A stretch of 64,000 bases of DNA from Flavobacterium taihuense (GTDB taxonomy: Bacteria; Bacteroidota; Bacteroidia; Flavobacteriales; Flavobacteriaceae): positions 251,785-315,784 of the forward strand of contig NZ_JAHWYN010000001.1 in assembly GCF_019351435.1 (NCBI RefSeq), in the 5' to 3' direction. Positions 1 to 8,358 of the stretch are shown in pieces (position 1 is the stretch's first letter; every line of letters begins with the position of its first letter). A model generated the notes under the pieces. It was not told the DNA's origin. It saw nothing but the letters and a program-made list of their open reading frames with translations, and searched no databases. A program made the position numbers and the translations under genes.

Positions 1-686
1 GTACTAATGTCTGATAGTCTAAATGTTTGTGGAAAACTGCTTGTCAAATACGGATAATAAGCTGCTCCATATTTTAAATTATTACTTCCAATGCTGTCTC
101 TAAAATCTAAATTATCTGCGATTGGAGTTTTTGCTTTATCATATTTTACATCCATAATAACAAAACGATCCATGAGTTTCTGGCATTGCATCAAGGCTTG
201 TTTTTGAACCTCACCAAGATCTGCAACGCTTAAATTTACAGCATCCGGAAACAGAAGCAAGGTGGGTTCGTCGTATTTCTCGAGAGCGGCAATACCAGTG
301 ATGAATTTGGTTTTGGTAGCGGCATCAAAAACAGGGGCCTCTGCATACAAACCAATCGATTGAATGTAACATTCTCCTCCACCATTGGCATAAAAAAGCT
401 GCATGCTATTGTAGAGTTTGAATTTACTTTCTGCAACCGTACAATTGTCAGTTGGGAGTGAATTAGCATCCAGATCAACGGTAATTCCCGTAGGTTGAGG
501 AGCTCCTCCATAAAGTTGCTGAAATTCTAAAAAAGAGGATACCCTAGTGACAATATTGGGAGTGGGAGCATTTTCAGTAAAGCCCACAAAGGCTGGTACG
601 GCAGTGGCTACTTGAGCAACAGAAGGTGGGAATGCATCAATCTCATTGATGTAGACCCCAGGTGTTTTAATAGAGCTGATATTCAT
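1..686 (-). CDS. Contractile injection system tail sheath protein (partial, C-terminus off the left edge)
   Basis: The reading frame starts at the ATG complementary to 684-686 and runs open for 228 codons to the window edge, so only the N-terminal part is present. The protein begins MNISSIKTPGVYINEIDAFP and continues with PSVAQVATAVPAFVGFTE. This TPGVYI(N/Q)EI...VATAVPAFVG(F/Y)T pattern is the hallmark N-terminus of phage-tail-sheath proteins of extracellular contractile injection systems (eCIS). In these machines the sheath surrounds an inner tube and contracts to drive it into a target. The gene lies 45 bases downstream of a DUF4255 gene on the same strand, the usual partner. The rest of the operon (tube, baseplate, spike, AAA ATPase) should lie left of the window. 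Family assignment is recognition by eye; the effector and target cannot be inferred. Confidence 0.85.
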   Translation of the reverse strand, partial: MNISSIKTPGVYINEIDAFPPSVAQVATAVPAFVGFTENAPTPNIVTRVSSFLEFQQLYGGAPQPTGITVDLDANSLPTDNCTVAESKFKLYNSMQLFYANGGGECYIQSIGLYAEAPVFDAATKTKFITGIAALEKYDEPTLLLFPDAVNLSVADLGEVQKQALMQCQKLMDRFVIMDVKYDKAKTPIADNLDFRDSIGSNNLKYGAAYYPYLTSSFPQTFRLSDIS

Positions 687-731
687 GACTATATATTTAT
701 TGGTTCTTAAATTGCTGGAAGACTAAATTTT

Positions 732-1406
732 TTATTCTAACAGGAAAGAGTTGGATTCAATTTCACCTGTTATATCACTTTTGTCATTCGTCCACAGTTG
801 AATTTTTGCTTTATCGATGATAGGATCTGTGGGTAGGTTGTTTTCGTTTTGCACTCTTATCATGCGCATGGAGTACAATACCGAGGGCATGTATCGACTT
901 CCTAAATAAGACCACATTTGATTGAGCTGATCCGACTTTAAACTCACTAGATCCAAAATGATTTTATTTAGTGTCTTTGCTTGATTTTCGGAGACTTCGG
1001 TTTGTTCAAACAAAGTGGTGTCATCATAATAGTACACATTGTTGTGTTGCAGGCATCTGATGATGTATTCTAATTTGTCCAGTCCTTCAGCATATTTGTT
1101 CTGATTTTTATTGTACGAAGTAAATAAAAGGGACAAAATCAAATTTTGTGAAGGCTTTTTATATTTCTCAATAGAGTTGCCATTTCCAGAATATTCTTTG
1201 TACAGATTTTGATTTTTTAGCGTTTTATCTTCTTCAATATTTACTAAAGAAAGTATCATGGAAGATTTTTCTTGTAAAAATTCATCCCCATCATTCAAAG
1301 TAGCAACATTTGTTAGCTCGATACTTACTGCAACTCCATTATTTGAAGCAGCAATTTCAGAAGTTATTTTCTTGGAAAGTTTGTCAAGTATCTTAGCTAA
1401 ATTCAT
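732..1406 (-). CDS. DUF4255 domain protein, predicted eCIS sheath cap/terminator (Pvc16/Afp16-like)
   Basis: A 224-residue protein if translation starts at the ATG complementary to 1404-1406 (MNLAKILDKLSKK). The frame stays open 23 codons further upstream, but that extension is rich in F, I and L and not conserved-looking, so the internal start is preferred. Recognisable DUF4255 features are ILSLVNIEEDKTLKN near residue 55, the LILSLLFTSYN segment, LDKLEYIIRCLQHNNVY, and LNQMWSYLGSRYMPSVLYSMRM near the C-terminus. DUF4255 proteins are found almost only in eCIS loci, where the homologous Afp16/Pvc16 protein caps the tube and sheath. The sheath gene follows 45 bases downstream, so this looks like the first gene of the operon. 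No signal peptide or membrane segment is visible. Confidence 0.8.
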   Translation of the reverse strand: MNLAKILDKLSKKITSEIAASNNGVAVSIELTNVATLNDGDEFLQEKSSMILSLVNIEEDKTLKNQNLYKEYSGNGNSIEKYKKPSQNLILSLLFTSYNKNQNKYAEGLDKLEYIIRCLQHNNVYYYDDTTLFEQTEVSENQAKTLNKIILDLVSLKSDQLNQMWSYLGSRYMPSVLYSMRMIRVQNENNLPTDPIIDKAKIQLWTNDKSDITGEIESNSFLLE

Positions 1407-1607
1407 TGCTTTAAAATTAGTTAACAATCTGATTAAGAGGATCAAACGTACAAATATTTTAAAATTAAAAAACACGTAGAATTACCTGTTTTTTAATTGG
1501 CAAAAGAGTAAATATGAATTTTTAAAGCTTTTTTTGAACTATTTTTTGGTATCAAAGAATAGTCAATGAAGCAAAGAATAGCAAAGAGTAACTTTTATGT
1601 ATGCTCA

Positions 1608-1639
1608 TTGCCTTTTTATTTTAAAATTTCTTACTTTCG
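1608..1639 (+). promoter_or_regulatory. Predicted ileS promoter
   Basis: TTG at 1608-1610 is followed after 21 bases by TACTTTCG at 1632-1639, one mismatch from the Bacteroidota -7 consensus TAnnTTTG, and then CACC. It lies 24 bases before the ileS ATG. Motif-based inference only. Confidence 0.5.
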
Positions 1640-1663
1640 CACCACGATTAAGAAAAGGATAAA

Positions 1664-4600
1664 ATGAGTACAAAATTTACTGAATACAAAGGACTTGACT
1701 TGCCAACAGTGGCATCAGAAGTGCTGGATTTTTGGAAGGAAAAAAACATTTTTGAAAAAAGTGTAACTACTCGCGAAGGAAATGAGCCTTTTGTGTTTTT
1801 TGAAGGGCCACCCTCGGCAAATGGATTACCAGGAATTCACCACGTAATGGCACGTGCGATTAAAGATATTTTTTGCAGATATAAAACCCAAAAAGGTTTC
1901 CAAGTAAAGCGTAAAGCGGGTTGGGATACCCATGGATTACCTGTGGAATTGGGTACAGAAAAAGAACTTGGAATTACCAAAGAAGATATCGGGAAAAAAA
2001 TTACCGTAGAAGAATATAACGAAGCGTGTAAGAAAACGGTAATGCGTTATACTGATGTATGGAATGATCTGACTGAAAAAATGGGTTATTGGGTTGATAT
2101 GGAAGATCCATATGTGACCTACAAATCCAAATACATGGAATCGGTTTGGTGGTTGTTGAAGCAAATCTACAATAAGGATTTGATGTACAAAGGATACACG
2201 ATTCAGCCGTATTCTCCAAAAGCGGGAACAGGTTTGAGTTCGCATGAGGTGAACCAACCAGGAAGTTATAGAGACGTTACCGATACAACTGTTGTGGCGC
2301 AATTTAAAGTGCTTGAAGACCAAAAAGAATTGGTTTTTAATACTTTTTACGATTATATCAGCTCCAATAATTTAAAACATTATAAGTTCGAAAGATTAGA
2401 CTTGGATGAAATCCATTTCTTAGCTTGGACGACAACTCCTTGGACTTTACCAAGTAATACTGCTTTGACAGTTGGACCTAGAATTGAATATGTTCTGGTA
2501 AAAACATTCAATCAGTATACTTTCCGTCCATCGAATGTGATTTTGGCAAAAAATCTTGTTGGGAAACAATTTGGGAAAGGATTTTTTGAAAGTACCGATC
2601 CATCTGATTTTGAAAATTTCAAAGAAGGAGACAAAAAAATACCATTTCACATCCTTGCTGAATGTAAAGGTGCAGATTTAGTTGGTATTCGTTACGAACA
2701 ATTAATGCAATATGCGTTGCCATACCAAAATCCGGAAAATGCTTTTAGAGTAATTTCAGGAGATTTTGTTACGACAGAAGACGGAACCGGAATTGTGCAT
2801 ACAGCACCGACTTTTGGAGCTGATGATGCCAAAGTGGCCAAAGAAGCCACACCCGAAGTACCGCCGATGTTAGTGTTGGATGAAAATGAAAATCCAGTTC
2901 CTTTGGTTGATTTGCAGGGAAAATTCACCTCACACATGAGAGAATTGGGTGGAAAATATGTTAAGAATGAATATTATACTGCTGCAGACGGAGATGCTCC
3001 AGAGCGTTCTATTGACGTAGAGATTGCCATTCGATTAAAAGAAGAAAATAAAGCATTCAAAGTAGAGAAATATGTACATAGTTATCCACATTGTTGGAGA
3101 ACTGATACGCCAATTTTATACTACCCTTTGGATTCTTGGTTTATAAAAATCACCGAGGTTAGAGACCGTATGTTCGATCTTAATGAAACCATCAATTGGA
3201 AGCCGAAAGCTACAGGTGAAGGACGTTTTGGAAATTGGTTGAAAAATGCCAATGACTGGAATTTATCCCGTTCTCGTTTTTGGGGAATCCCATTGCCAAT
3301 TTGGAGGACCGAAGATGGAACCGAAGAGATTTTGATAGGATCTGTTGAAGAATTATACAACGAAATTGAAAAGGCAGTTCAAGCAGGCGTTCAAAGTGAA
3401 AATCCATTTAAAGGATTCCAGATTGGAAACATGTCTGAAGAAAATTATGATTTGATTGATTTGCATAAAAATGTTGTCGATCAAATTACGTTAGTTTCTG
3501 CTTCTGGAAAAGCGATGAAGCGTGAGGCCGATTTGATCGACGTTTGGTTTGATTCCGGAGCGATGCCTTATGCCCAATGGCATTATCCTTTTGAAAACAA
3601 AGATAAAATAGACGAAAACAAAGATTATCCAGCCAATTTTATTGCCGAAGGAGTGGATCAAACACGTGGATGGTTTTATACCCTACACGCTATCGGAACT
3701 TTGGTTTTTGATAAAATTGCCTATAAAAATGTAGTGTCAAACGGATTAGTTTTGGATAAAAACGGACAAAAAATGTCCAAGCGTTTGGGTAATGCAGCCG
3801 ATCCTTTTGAAACCTTAAAAGAATACGGCCCGGATGCTACGCGTTGGTATATGATTTCCAATGCAAATCCTTGGGATAATTTAAAATTCGATTTAGAAGG
3901 AATTGCTGAGGTGAGACGTAAGTTCTTTGGAACGTTGTATAACACTTATTCATTCTTCAGTTTGTATGCCAATATTGATGGCTTTAAATATGCAGAAGCT
4001 GAAATTCCGTTAAACGAAAGACCTGAAATTGATCAATGGATTATTTCGGAATTAAACACATTGATTGCAGAGGTTGATGGCTTTTATGACGATTATGAGC
4101 CTACAAAAGCAGCCCGTGCGATATCCGAATTTGTACAAGAGAATTTGAGTAACTGGTATGTTCGTTTGTGTCGTCGTCGCTTCTGGAAAGGTGAATATGC
4201 ACAAGATAAAATAGCCGCTTATCAAACACTTTATACCTGTTTATTGACTATCAGTAAATTAAGTGCGCCTATCGCTCCTTTCTTTATGGATACACTTTAC
4301 AGAGACTTAACGAAAGCAACACAAACAGAAAAATTTGAGTCCGTACATTTGGCTCAGTTCCCTGTTTCAGTTGAAAAGTATGTTAATAAAATGTTAGAGA
4401 GCAAAATGCAGAAAGCGCAGACTATCTCTTCACTTGTCTTATCACTAAGAAAAAAGGAGATGATTAAGGTACGTCAACCATTGCAAAAGGTAATGATTCC
4501 AGTACTTGACGAGAATCAAAGGCTCGAAATTGAAGCGGTTTCTGACCTGATAAAGGCTGAGGTAAACGTGAAAGAAATCGTACTTTTAGATGATGCTTCG

Positions 4601-5131
4601 GGTATTTTGATTAAACAAATTAAACCGAATTTCAAGGCTTTAGGACCTCGCTTCGGAAAAGATATGGGATTGATTTCCAAAGAGATACAAAATTTGACTA
4701 CAGAACAAATCTCACAATTTGACAAGGAAGGTTCGTTAACCATTGTAATTGCGGGAAATAGTGTAATTTTATCACTAGAAGACGTAGAAATATCGTCACA
4801 AGATATCGAAGGATGGTTGGTTGCTAATTCAAACGGAATAACAGTTGCGTTGGATATTACAATTTCTCCCGAGCTGAAAGAAGAAGGAATCGCAAGAGAA
4901 TTGGTGAACAGAATTCAAAATATCCGTAAAGATGCCGGATTTGAGGTTACGGATAAAATTAAAGTACATTTGCAAAAAAATGATACTTTGGAAACAGCAG
5001 TAAATGCTAATGAAGACTATATTAAATCGGAAACTTTGACAGAAAGTCTTGCTTTTGAAGAGATTATAGAGAATGGCACGGAAATTGACTTTGATGGAAT
5101 AACAACAAGAATAACAATTACAAAAAATTAG
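1664..5131 (+). CDS. ileS: Isoleucyl-tRNA synthetase (eukaryote-like type)
   Basis: Charges tRNA-Ile with isoleucine in the cytoplasm. The 1155-residue length fits the larger class I IleRS form. The HIGH-type signature reads PSANGLPGIHH at residues 51-60. The KMSKR loop is intact at about residues 703-707 within NGQKMSKRLGN. The editing (CP1) region is present, with AWTTTPWTLPSNTAL near residue 255, and GWFYTLHAIG and the anticodon-binding region follow. The GIHH form of the first signature is typical of the eukaryote-like IleRS group, which is common in Bacteroidota and in which natural mupirocin tolerance is known; that property is inferred from family only. The start ATG follows a recognisable promoter. 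The dksA-like gene starts 4 bases after the stop, so the two are probably co-transcribed. Confidence 0.97.
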   Translation: MSTKFTEYKGLDLPTVASEVLDFWKEKNIFEKSVTTREGNEPFVFFEGPPSANGLPGIHHVMARAIKDIFCRYKTQKGFQVKRKAGWDTHGLPVELGTEKELGITKEDIGKKITVEEYNEACKKTVMRYTDVWNDLTEKMGYWVDMEDPYVTYKSKYMESVWWLLKQIYNKDLMYKGYTIQPYSPKAGTGLSSHEVNQPGSYRDVTDTTVVAQFKVLEDQKELVFNTFYDYISSNNLKHYKFERLDLDEIHFLAWTTTPWTLPSNTALTVGPRIEYVLVKTFNQYTFRPSNVILAKNLVGKQFGKGFFESTDPSDFENFKEGDKKIPFHILAECKGADLVGIRYEQLMQYALPYQNPENAFRVISGDFVTTEDGTGIVHTAPTFGADDAKVAKEATPEVPPMLVLDENENPVPLVDLQGKFTSHMRELGGKYVKNEYYTAADGDAPERSIDVEIAIRLKEENKAFKVEKYVHSYPHCWRTDTPILYYPLDSWFIKITEVRDRMFDLNETINWKPKATGEGRFGNWLKNANDWNLSRSRFWGIPLPIWRTEDGTEEILIGSVEELYNEIEKAVQAGVQSENPFKGFQIGNMSEENYDLIDLHKNVVDQITLVSASGKAMKREADLIDVWFDSGAMPYAQWHYPFENKDKIDENKDYPANFIAEGVDQTRGWFYTLHAIGTLVFDKIAYKNVVSNGLVLDKNGQKMSKRLGNAADPFETLKEYGPDATRWYMISNANPWDNLKFDLEGIAEVRRKFFGTLYNTYSFFSLYANIDGFKYAEAEIPLNERPEIDQWIISELNTLIAEVDGFYDDYEPTKAARAISEFVQENLSNWYVRLCRRRFWKGEYAQDKIAAYQTLYTCLLTISKLSAPIAPFFMDTLYRDLTKATQTEKFESVHLAQFPVSVEKYVNKMLESKMQKAQTISSLVLSLRKKEMIKVRQPLQKVMIPVLDENQRLEIEAVSDLIKAEVNVKEIVLLDDASGILIKQIKPNFKALGPRFGKDMGLISKEIQNLTTEQISQFDKEGSLTIVIAGNSVILSLEDVEISSQDIEGWLVANSNGITVALDITISPELKEEGIARELVNRIQNIRKDAGFEVTDKIKVHLQKNDTLETAVNANEDYIKSETLTESLAFEEIIENGTEIDFDGITTRITITKN

Positions 5132-5135
5132 TATT

Positions 5136-5516
5136 ATGGTAGATGAAGTTGCAAGATACTCTGACGCTGATTTAGCAGAGTTTAAGGAAATCATTCAGAT
5201 TAAAATCGTAAAGGCTCAAGCCGATTTAGATTTGATTAAAAGCGCCTATATGAATGACCTTAACAACGGTACAGATGATACATCTCCCACGTTTAAAGCA
5301 TTTGAAGAAGGTAGTGAAATTATGTCGAAGGAAGCTAACTCTCAACTTGCGATTCGTCAAGAAAAGTTTATACGAGATTTAAAGAATGCGCTGTTCCGTG
5401 TAGAAAACAAAACATACGGTGTTTGTAGAATCACAGGAAAATTAATCGGAAAAGAAAGACTAAAAATTGTTCCTCACGCCACAATGAGCATCGAGGCAAA
5501 AAATCTACAAAGATAA
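5136..5516 (+). CDS. DksA/TraR-family protein with degenerate zinc finger
   Basis: A 126-residue protein with the DksA/TraR layout: an N-terminal alpha-helical coiled coil (residues 1-80, including AEFKEIIQIKIVKAQADLDLI) and a C-terminal segment YGVCRITGKLIGKERLKIVP. DksA proteins bind the RNA polymerase secondary channel and adjust rRNA and stringent-response promoters. The normal C4 finger has two CxxC pairs; here only the first cysteine (in YGVC) survives and the later positions read T, T/M and E, so zinc binding through four cysteines is not possible. This loss appears typical of the flavobacterial branch (inference from memory of the family). The gene follows ileS by 4 bases and ends before a strong terminator. 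Confidence 0.85.
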   Translation: MVDEVARYSDADLAEFKEIIQIKIVKAQADLDLIKSAYMNDLNNGTDDTSPTFKAFEEGSEIMSKEANSQLAIRQEKFIRDLKNALFRVENKTYGVCRITGKLIGKERLKIVPHATMSIEAKNLQR

Positions 5517-5537
5517 AAGTCTTATCATTCTATAATT

Positions 5538-5563
5538 AACGCTCCTTTGGGAGCGTTTTTTTT
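5538..5563 (+). terminator. Rho-independent terminator after the ileS-dksA-like operon
   Basis: The stem AACGCTCC / GGGAGCGTT closes a short TTT loop and is followed by a run of eight T. It sits 22 bases after the stop of the DksA-like gene. Confidence 0.85.
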
Positions 5564-5601
5564 GGTTAATTTATTACTTTTACGCTTCTAAAATTTATAT
5601 A

Positions 5602-6204
5602 ATGTCATTATTCAAAGCATACTTTCTTATTATTCTTATATTATTAGTCGATCAAGTATCTAAAATATATGTAAAAACAAATTTCATTTTAGGCGAAGAA
5701 GTCCATGTATTCAATTGGTTTCAAATTCACTTTATTGAAAATGAAGGAATGGCTTGGGGAACCAAAATACCTGGTGCCTATGGGAAATTAATCTTAACAG
5801 TTTTTAGACTTTTTGCCGTAACGGGAATTGGTTATTGGCTTTGGGATGCTGTAGAAAGAAAAAAAAGCTCCAATTATCTTATTGTGGCTATCGCTTTGAT
5901 ACTTGCGGGTGCATTTGGAAACATCATCGACTCTGTTTTTTACGGTGTAATTTTTGACGACAGTCATCAACAATTGGCTACGATATTTACAGACAAACCC
6001 TATGGAACTTGGCTAAACGGACAAGTAGTCGATATGTTTTATTTTCCATTTATAAAAGATTACCCAATGCCTGATTGGATTCCTTTTTTAGGAGGTCGTA
6101 ATTTTACTTTTTTCAACGCCATTTTCAATGTTGCCGATATGGCCATTTCGACAGGTGTTGGAATTTTGATAGTATTCAATAAAAAAGCATTTCATAAACA
6201 TTAA
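5602..6204 (+). CDS. lspA: Lipoprotein signal peptidase (signal peptidase II)
   Basis: An inner-membrane aspartyl protease that removes signal peptides from diacylglyceryl-modified prolipoproteins. The protein has 200 residues, longer than the ~165 of enterobacterial LspA because of an insert after the first catalytic motif, as is usual in Bacteroidota. Membrane segments are visible at the N-terminus (YFLIILILLVDQVSK), around residues 70-85, 92-108 and at the C-terminus. Conserved ENEGMAWG is at about residue 50. The two catalytic aspartates fit Asp110 in GNIIDSVFYG and Asp179 in FNVADMAIS. Many lipoproteins in this window (for example those at 6265-6459 and 35350-36705) would be substrates. 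The gene stands alone between two terminators. Confidence 0.95.
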   Translation: MSLFKAYFLIILILLVDQVSKIYVKTNFILGEEVHVFNWFQIHFIENEGMAWGTKIPGAYGKLILTVFRLFAVTGIGYWLWDAVERKKSSNYLIVAIALILAGAFGNIIDSVFYGVIFDDSHQQLATIFTDKPYGTWLNGQVVDMFYFPFIKDYPMPDWIPFLGGRNFTFFNAIFNVADMAISTGVGILIVFNKKAFHKH

Positions 6205-6227
6205 TTTTTGATATTTTTGTCAAAAAA

Positions 6228-6261
6228 AAAGAGGCGGACCTTTTTATGGGGAGCCTCTTTT
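6228..6261. terminator. Bidirectional terminator between lspA and the small lipoprotein gene
   Basis: AAAGAGGC and GCCTCTTT form an inverted repeat around a 17-base loop, with an A run on the left and TTTT on the right. It can terminate lspA from the left and the minus-strand gene at 6265 from the right. Confidence 0.7.
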
Positions 6262-6264
6262 CGT

Positions 6265-6459
6265 TTATTTGTTGTGCCCTGGAGCGTAATTTTTGGCACT
6301 TTTTTCACCAGTCATTTTTTTAGCTTGTCCAGGAGGAACCTGTTTTGCTTTAACGGAATTGTGATTTGATCCTACCCTAACACTGCAGTTTGTTAATGTA
6401 ATAGCAAATAGAATAGTTAGGATTTGGGTTGTAAATCTTGGGGTTTTAAATTTTGTCAT
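6265..6459 (-). CDS. Small lipoprotein with VPPGQAKK motif, function unknown
   Basis: A 64-residue protein. The N-terminus is a lipoprotein signal peptide: basic MTKFKTPR, a hydrophobic stretch, then the lipobox LTNC with Cys25. The mature part is about 40 residues, basic, and ends with VPPGQAKKMTGEKSAKNYAP. Short Bacteroidota proteins with this PPGQAKK...GxKSAKxYAPG pattern are often labelled quinol oxidase subunit 4 in databases; nothing in the sequence supports an oxidase role and I would treat that label as transferred. It is convergent with lspA, and its stop lies next to the shared terminator. It was kept as a real gene because of the clean lipobox and the family resemblance. Confidence 0.7.
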   Translation of the reverse strand: MTKFKTPRFTTQILTILFAITLTNCSVRVGSNHNSVKAKQVPPGQAKKMTGEKSAKNYAPGHNK

Positions 6460-6500
6460 AATGTAATAATAGGTTTAATTACAAAAGTACGACTTCTAAA

Positions 6501-7064
6501 CTAAAATTCATATACTCCATTAGGGTAAACGACATAATCCAATAGTATATCACTTTCAAAAACATCCTCGATCATCTCTTCGGGTTCAAAGAAAGACAGG
6601 CCAATTTTAATAGTTTCGGGTTTGCATTGCGACAGAAATTTGTCATAAAATCCTTTGCCATACCCCACGCGGTTTCCTTTTTTGTCGAAAGCCAAAAGTG
6701 GAACAAAAATCACTTGAATTTTTGTGACAGGAACTTCAATACCATCAACAGGTTCGGGAATGTTGTATTCGTTTTTTTGTATTCGGGTATTGTCTGTCAA
6801 AAGAAAATGTGTCATATTTCTGGTCTCAAAATCGCTTTTTGAAATCACAATTTCTTTGTCCTTTCCCGACAAGAGGTGCAGTATAAATTCGGTGTTGACT
6901 TCTTTCTGCTCTTCAATTGGTAAAAAAACATGAAAATAGGTTTTATCCCAAATCGGAAGTTTCAGGATTTCATTGGCAATAGCCAAACTCTGTTCCTCGA
7001 TCTCAATCTCGGAGAGTTCTTTTCGTAATGCTTTATACTTGGTTCGTAATGCTTTTTTCAACAT
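6501..7064 (-). CDS. 5-formyltetrahydrofolate cyclo-ligase
   Basis: The enzyme converts 5-formyl-THF and ATP to 5,10-methenyl-THF, returning a storage or inhibitory folate to the one-carbon pool. The 187-residue length is normal. The N-terminal basic helix LRTKYKALRKELSEIE and the C-terminal signature KGNRVGYGKGFYDKFL, the ATP-binding glycine-rich loop, are both present, preceded by IFVPLLAFDKK. The start at 7064 overlaps the end of the upstream decarboxylase gene by 32 bases, so the two are translationally close and probably in one operon. Confidence 0.92.
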   Translation of the reverse strand: MLKKALRTKYKALRKELSEIEIEEQSLAIANEILKLPIWDKTYFHVFLPIEEQKEVNTEFILHLLSGKDKEIVISKSDFETRNMTHFLLTDNTRIQKNEYNIPEPVDGIEVPVTKIQVIFVPLLAFDKKGNRVGYGKGFYDKFLSQCKPETIKIGLSFFEPEEMIEDVFESDILLDYVVYPNGVYEF

Positions 7065-8301
7065 AAAGTGATTCTTTTAGATCGGTTATAAAAGTACTCA
7101 AATGATCTACTTCTACATGATCCATAATCACAATTTTATACCATGAATTATCACCACTGTGTTTTTGAGGTACTAAATCAAATTTTTTGACCAAGGATTC
7201 TTCGATAAATTGCGCCTGAATTGTCACAATATTCATAAATGGTTCTCTGAAATAAGCAACTTTCAATTCGTCTAATTGATCACACAACCATTGTGTTCTC
7301 ATTTGCAAAACACGTACTTTTTCGCACCAACCAAAAGGACCATAGGTAAACAAAATCATCCAAACTGCTACGGCATTTGAGCCTGATCTGCTTCCGCAAA
7401 GAGTTAAATCCATTCCTTCTACATACTCGGCTTCTTTGGTCAAAACGTTTTCAATTAAACCTTTTCGGCACAAAAAAATACCAGTTCCATAAGGAGCTTG
7501 AAGCATTTTGTGGGCATCAATGGTTATCGAGCTTATTTTTGGATTCTCAAAATTAAGTTCCGATTCTTTGTTGCTAAGAGGATAGATAAATCCACCGTAA
7601 GCACCATCAATATGTATTTTATAAGTCAAATGATGTTTTTCTAAAACTTCGATATAATCGTTGGGATTGTCAATTGCTCCAAACATGGTAGTTCCCATAT
7701 TAGAGATTACAATGAAATATTTTTTCCCTTTTTCTTTGGCTTTAATAATGATGTTTTCCAATTGGAATGTGTCAATTTCTCGGGTTTGGAAATCAACGGG
7801 AACTTTTAACCAATCCAGCATCAGTATGTTGGCGGCTTTTGGGATAGAGTAGTGCGTATCTTCGGAAGCTAGAATGGCTATTTCGAAGGGATTGGCACCA
7901 AGTTTATAATTGAAAAAATTGCGATACATCCAAATGGCTTGAATGTTGGCTTCGGTTCCACCCGGCGAAATGTAACCATCATAGGATTTGGGTTGTGCTT
8001 TAAAAAGATCTACAGCCAATACATCCAAAACTTCGCGTTCTATTTCTTGAGTCCCTTTGAATGCTTTTTCAGAAGAACCCAGCGTGTGACATCCAATATG
8101 GTTGGGATTGGCCACATAAGTTTTCAAAGTAGGAGCGTCTGCCAAGAATGTAGCTTCTTCATAATATACTTTACTATCCAGTTTTGAGGCAGGATACCCT
8201 AATGAAGTGTCCAAAGTAAAGTTGACATTTTCCTCTAATGCTTTTTCGATACGGGCTTGTCGTTCTTTTTGGGATAACTTTTTCCAATACAACATAATCA
8301 C
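7033..8301 (-). CDS. Pyridoxal-phosphate-dependent group II decarboxylase family protein
   Basis: A 422-residue fold-type I PLP enzyme. The segment GYISPGGTEANIQAIW near residue 110 is the phosphate-binding and turn region. IHIDGAYGGF carries the aspartate that contacts the PLP ring nitrogen. ITIDAHKMLQAPYGTG contains the Schiff-base lysine. These motifs fit the amino-acid decarboxylase group (glutamate, tyrosine, histidine or aspartate decarboxylase-like). The substrate cannot be told from sequence alone. The start could be the first ATG or the one two codons later; both are near the same promoter region. The downstream folate gene overlaps it by 32 bases. Confidence 0.85.
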   Translation of the reverse strand: MIMLYWKKLSQKERQARIEKALEENVNFTLDTSLGYPASKLDSKVYYEEATFLADAPTLKTYVANPNHIGCHTLGSSEKAFKGTQEIEREVLDVLAVDLFKAQPKSYDGYISPGGTEANIQAIWMYRNFFNYKLGANPFEIAILASEDTHYSIPKAANILMLDWLKVPVDFQTREIDTFQLENIIIKAKEKGKKYFIVISNMGTTMFGAIDNPNDYIEVLEKHHLTYKIHIDGAYGGFIYPLSNKESELNFENPKISSITIDAHKMLQAPYGTGIFLCRKGLIENVLTKEAEYVEGMDLTLCGSRSGSNAVAVWMILFTYGPFGWCEKVRVLQMRTQWLCDQLDELKVAYFREPFMNIVTIQAQFIEESLVKKFDLVPQKHSGDNSWYKIVIMDHVEVDHLSTFITDLKESLYVEKSITNQV

Positions 8302-8358
8302 TATTTTTACTCAAAAATAAGAGTATTGAATGACAGAAAATATGATAATTGTTAGGTT

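Noticed and set aside
1258..1479. Plus-strand 73-codon ORF opposite the DUF4255 gene
   Set aside because: Antisense shadow of a well-supported gene, with no promoter or recognisable domain.
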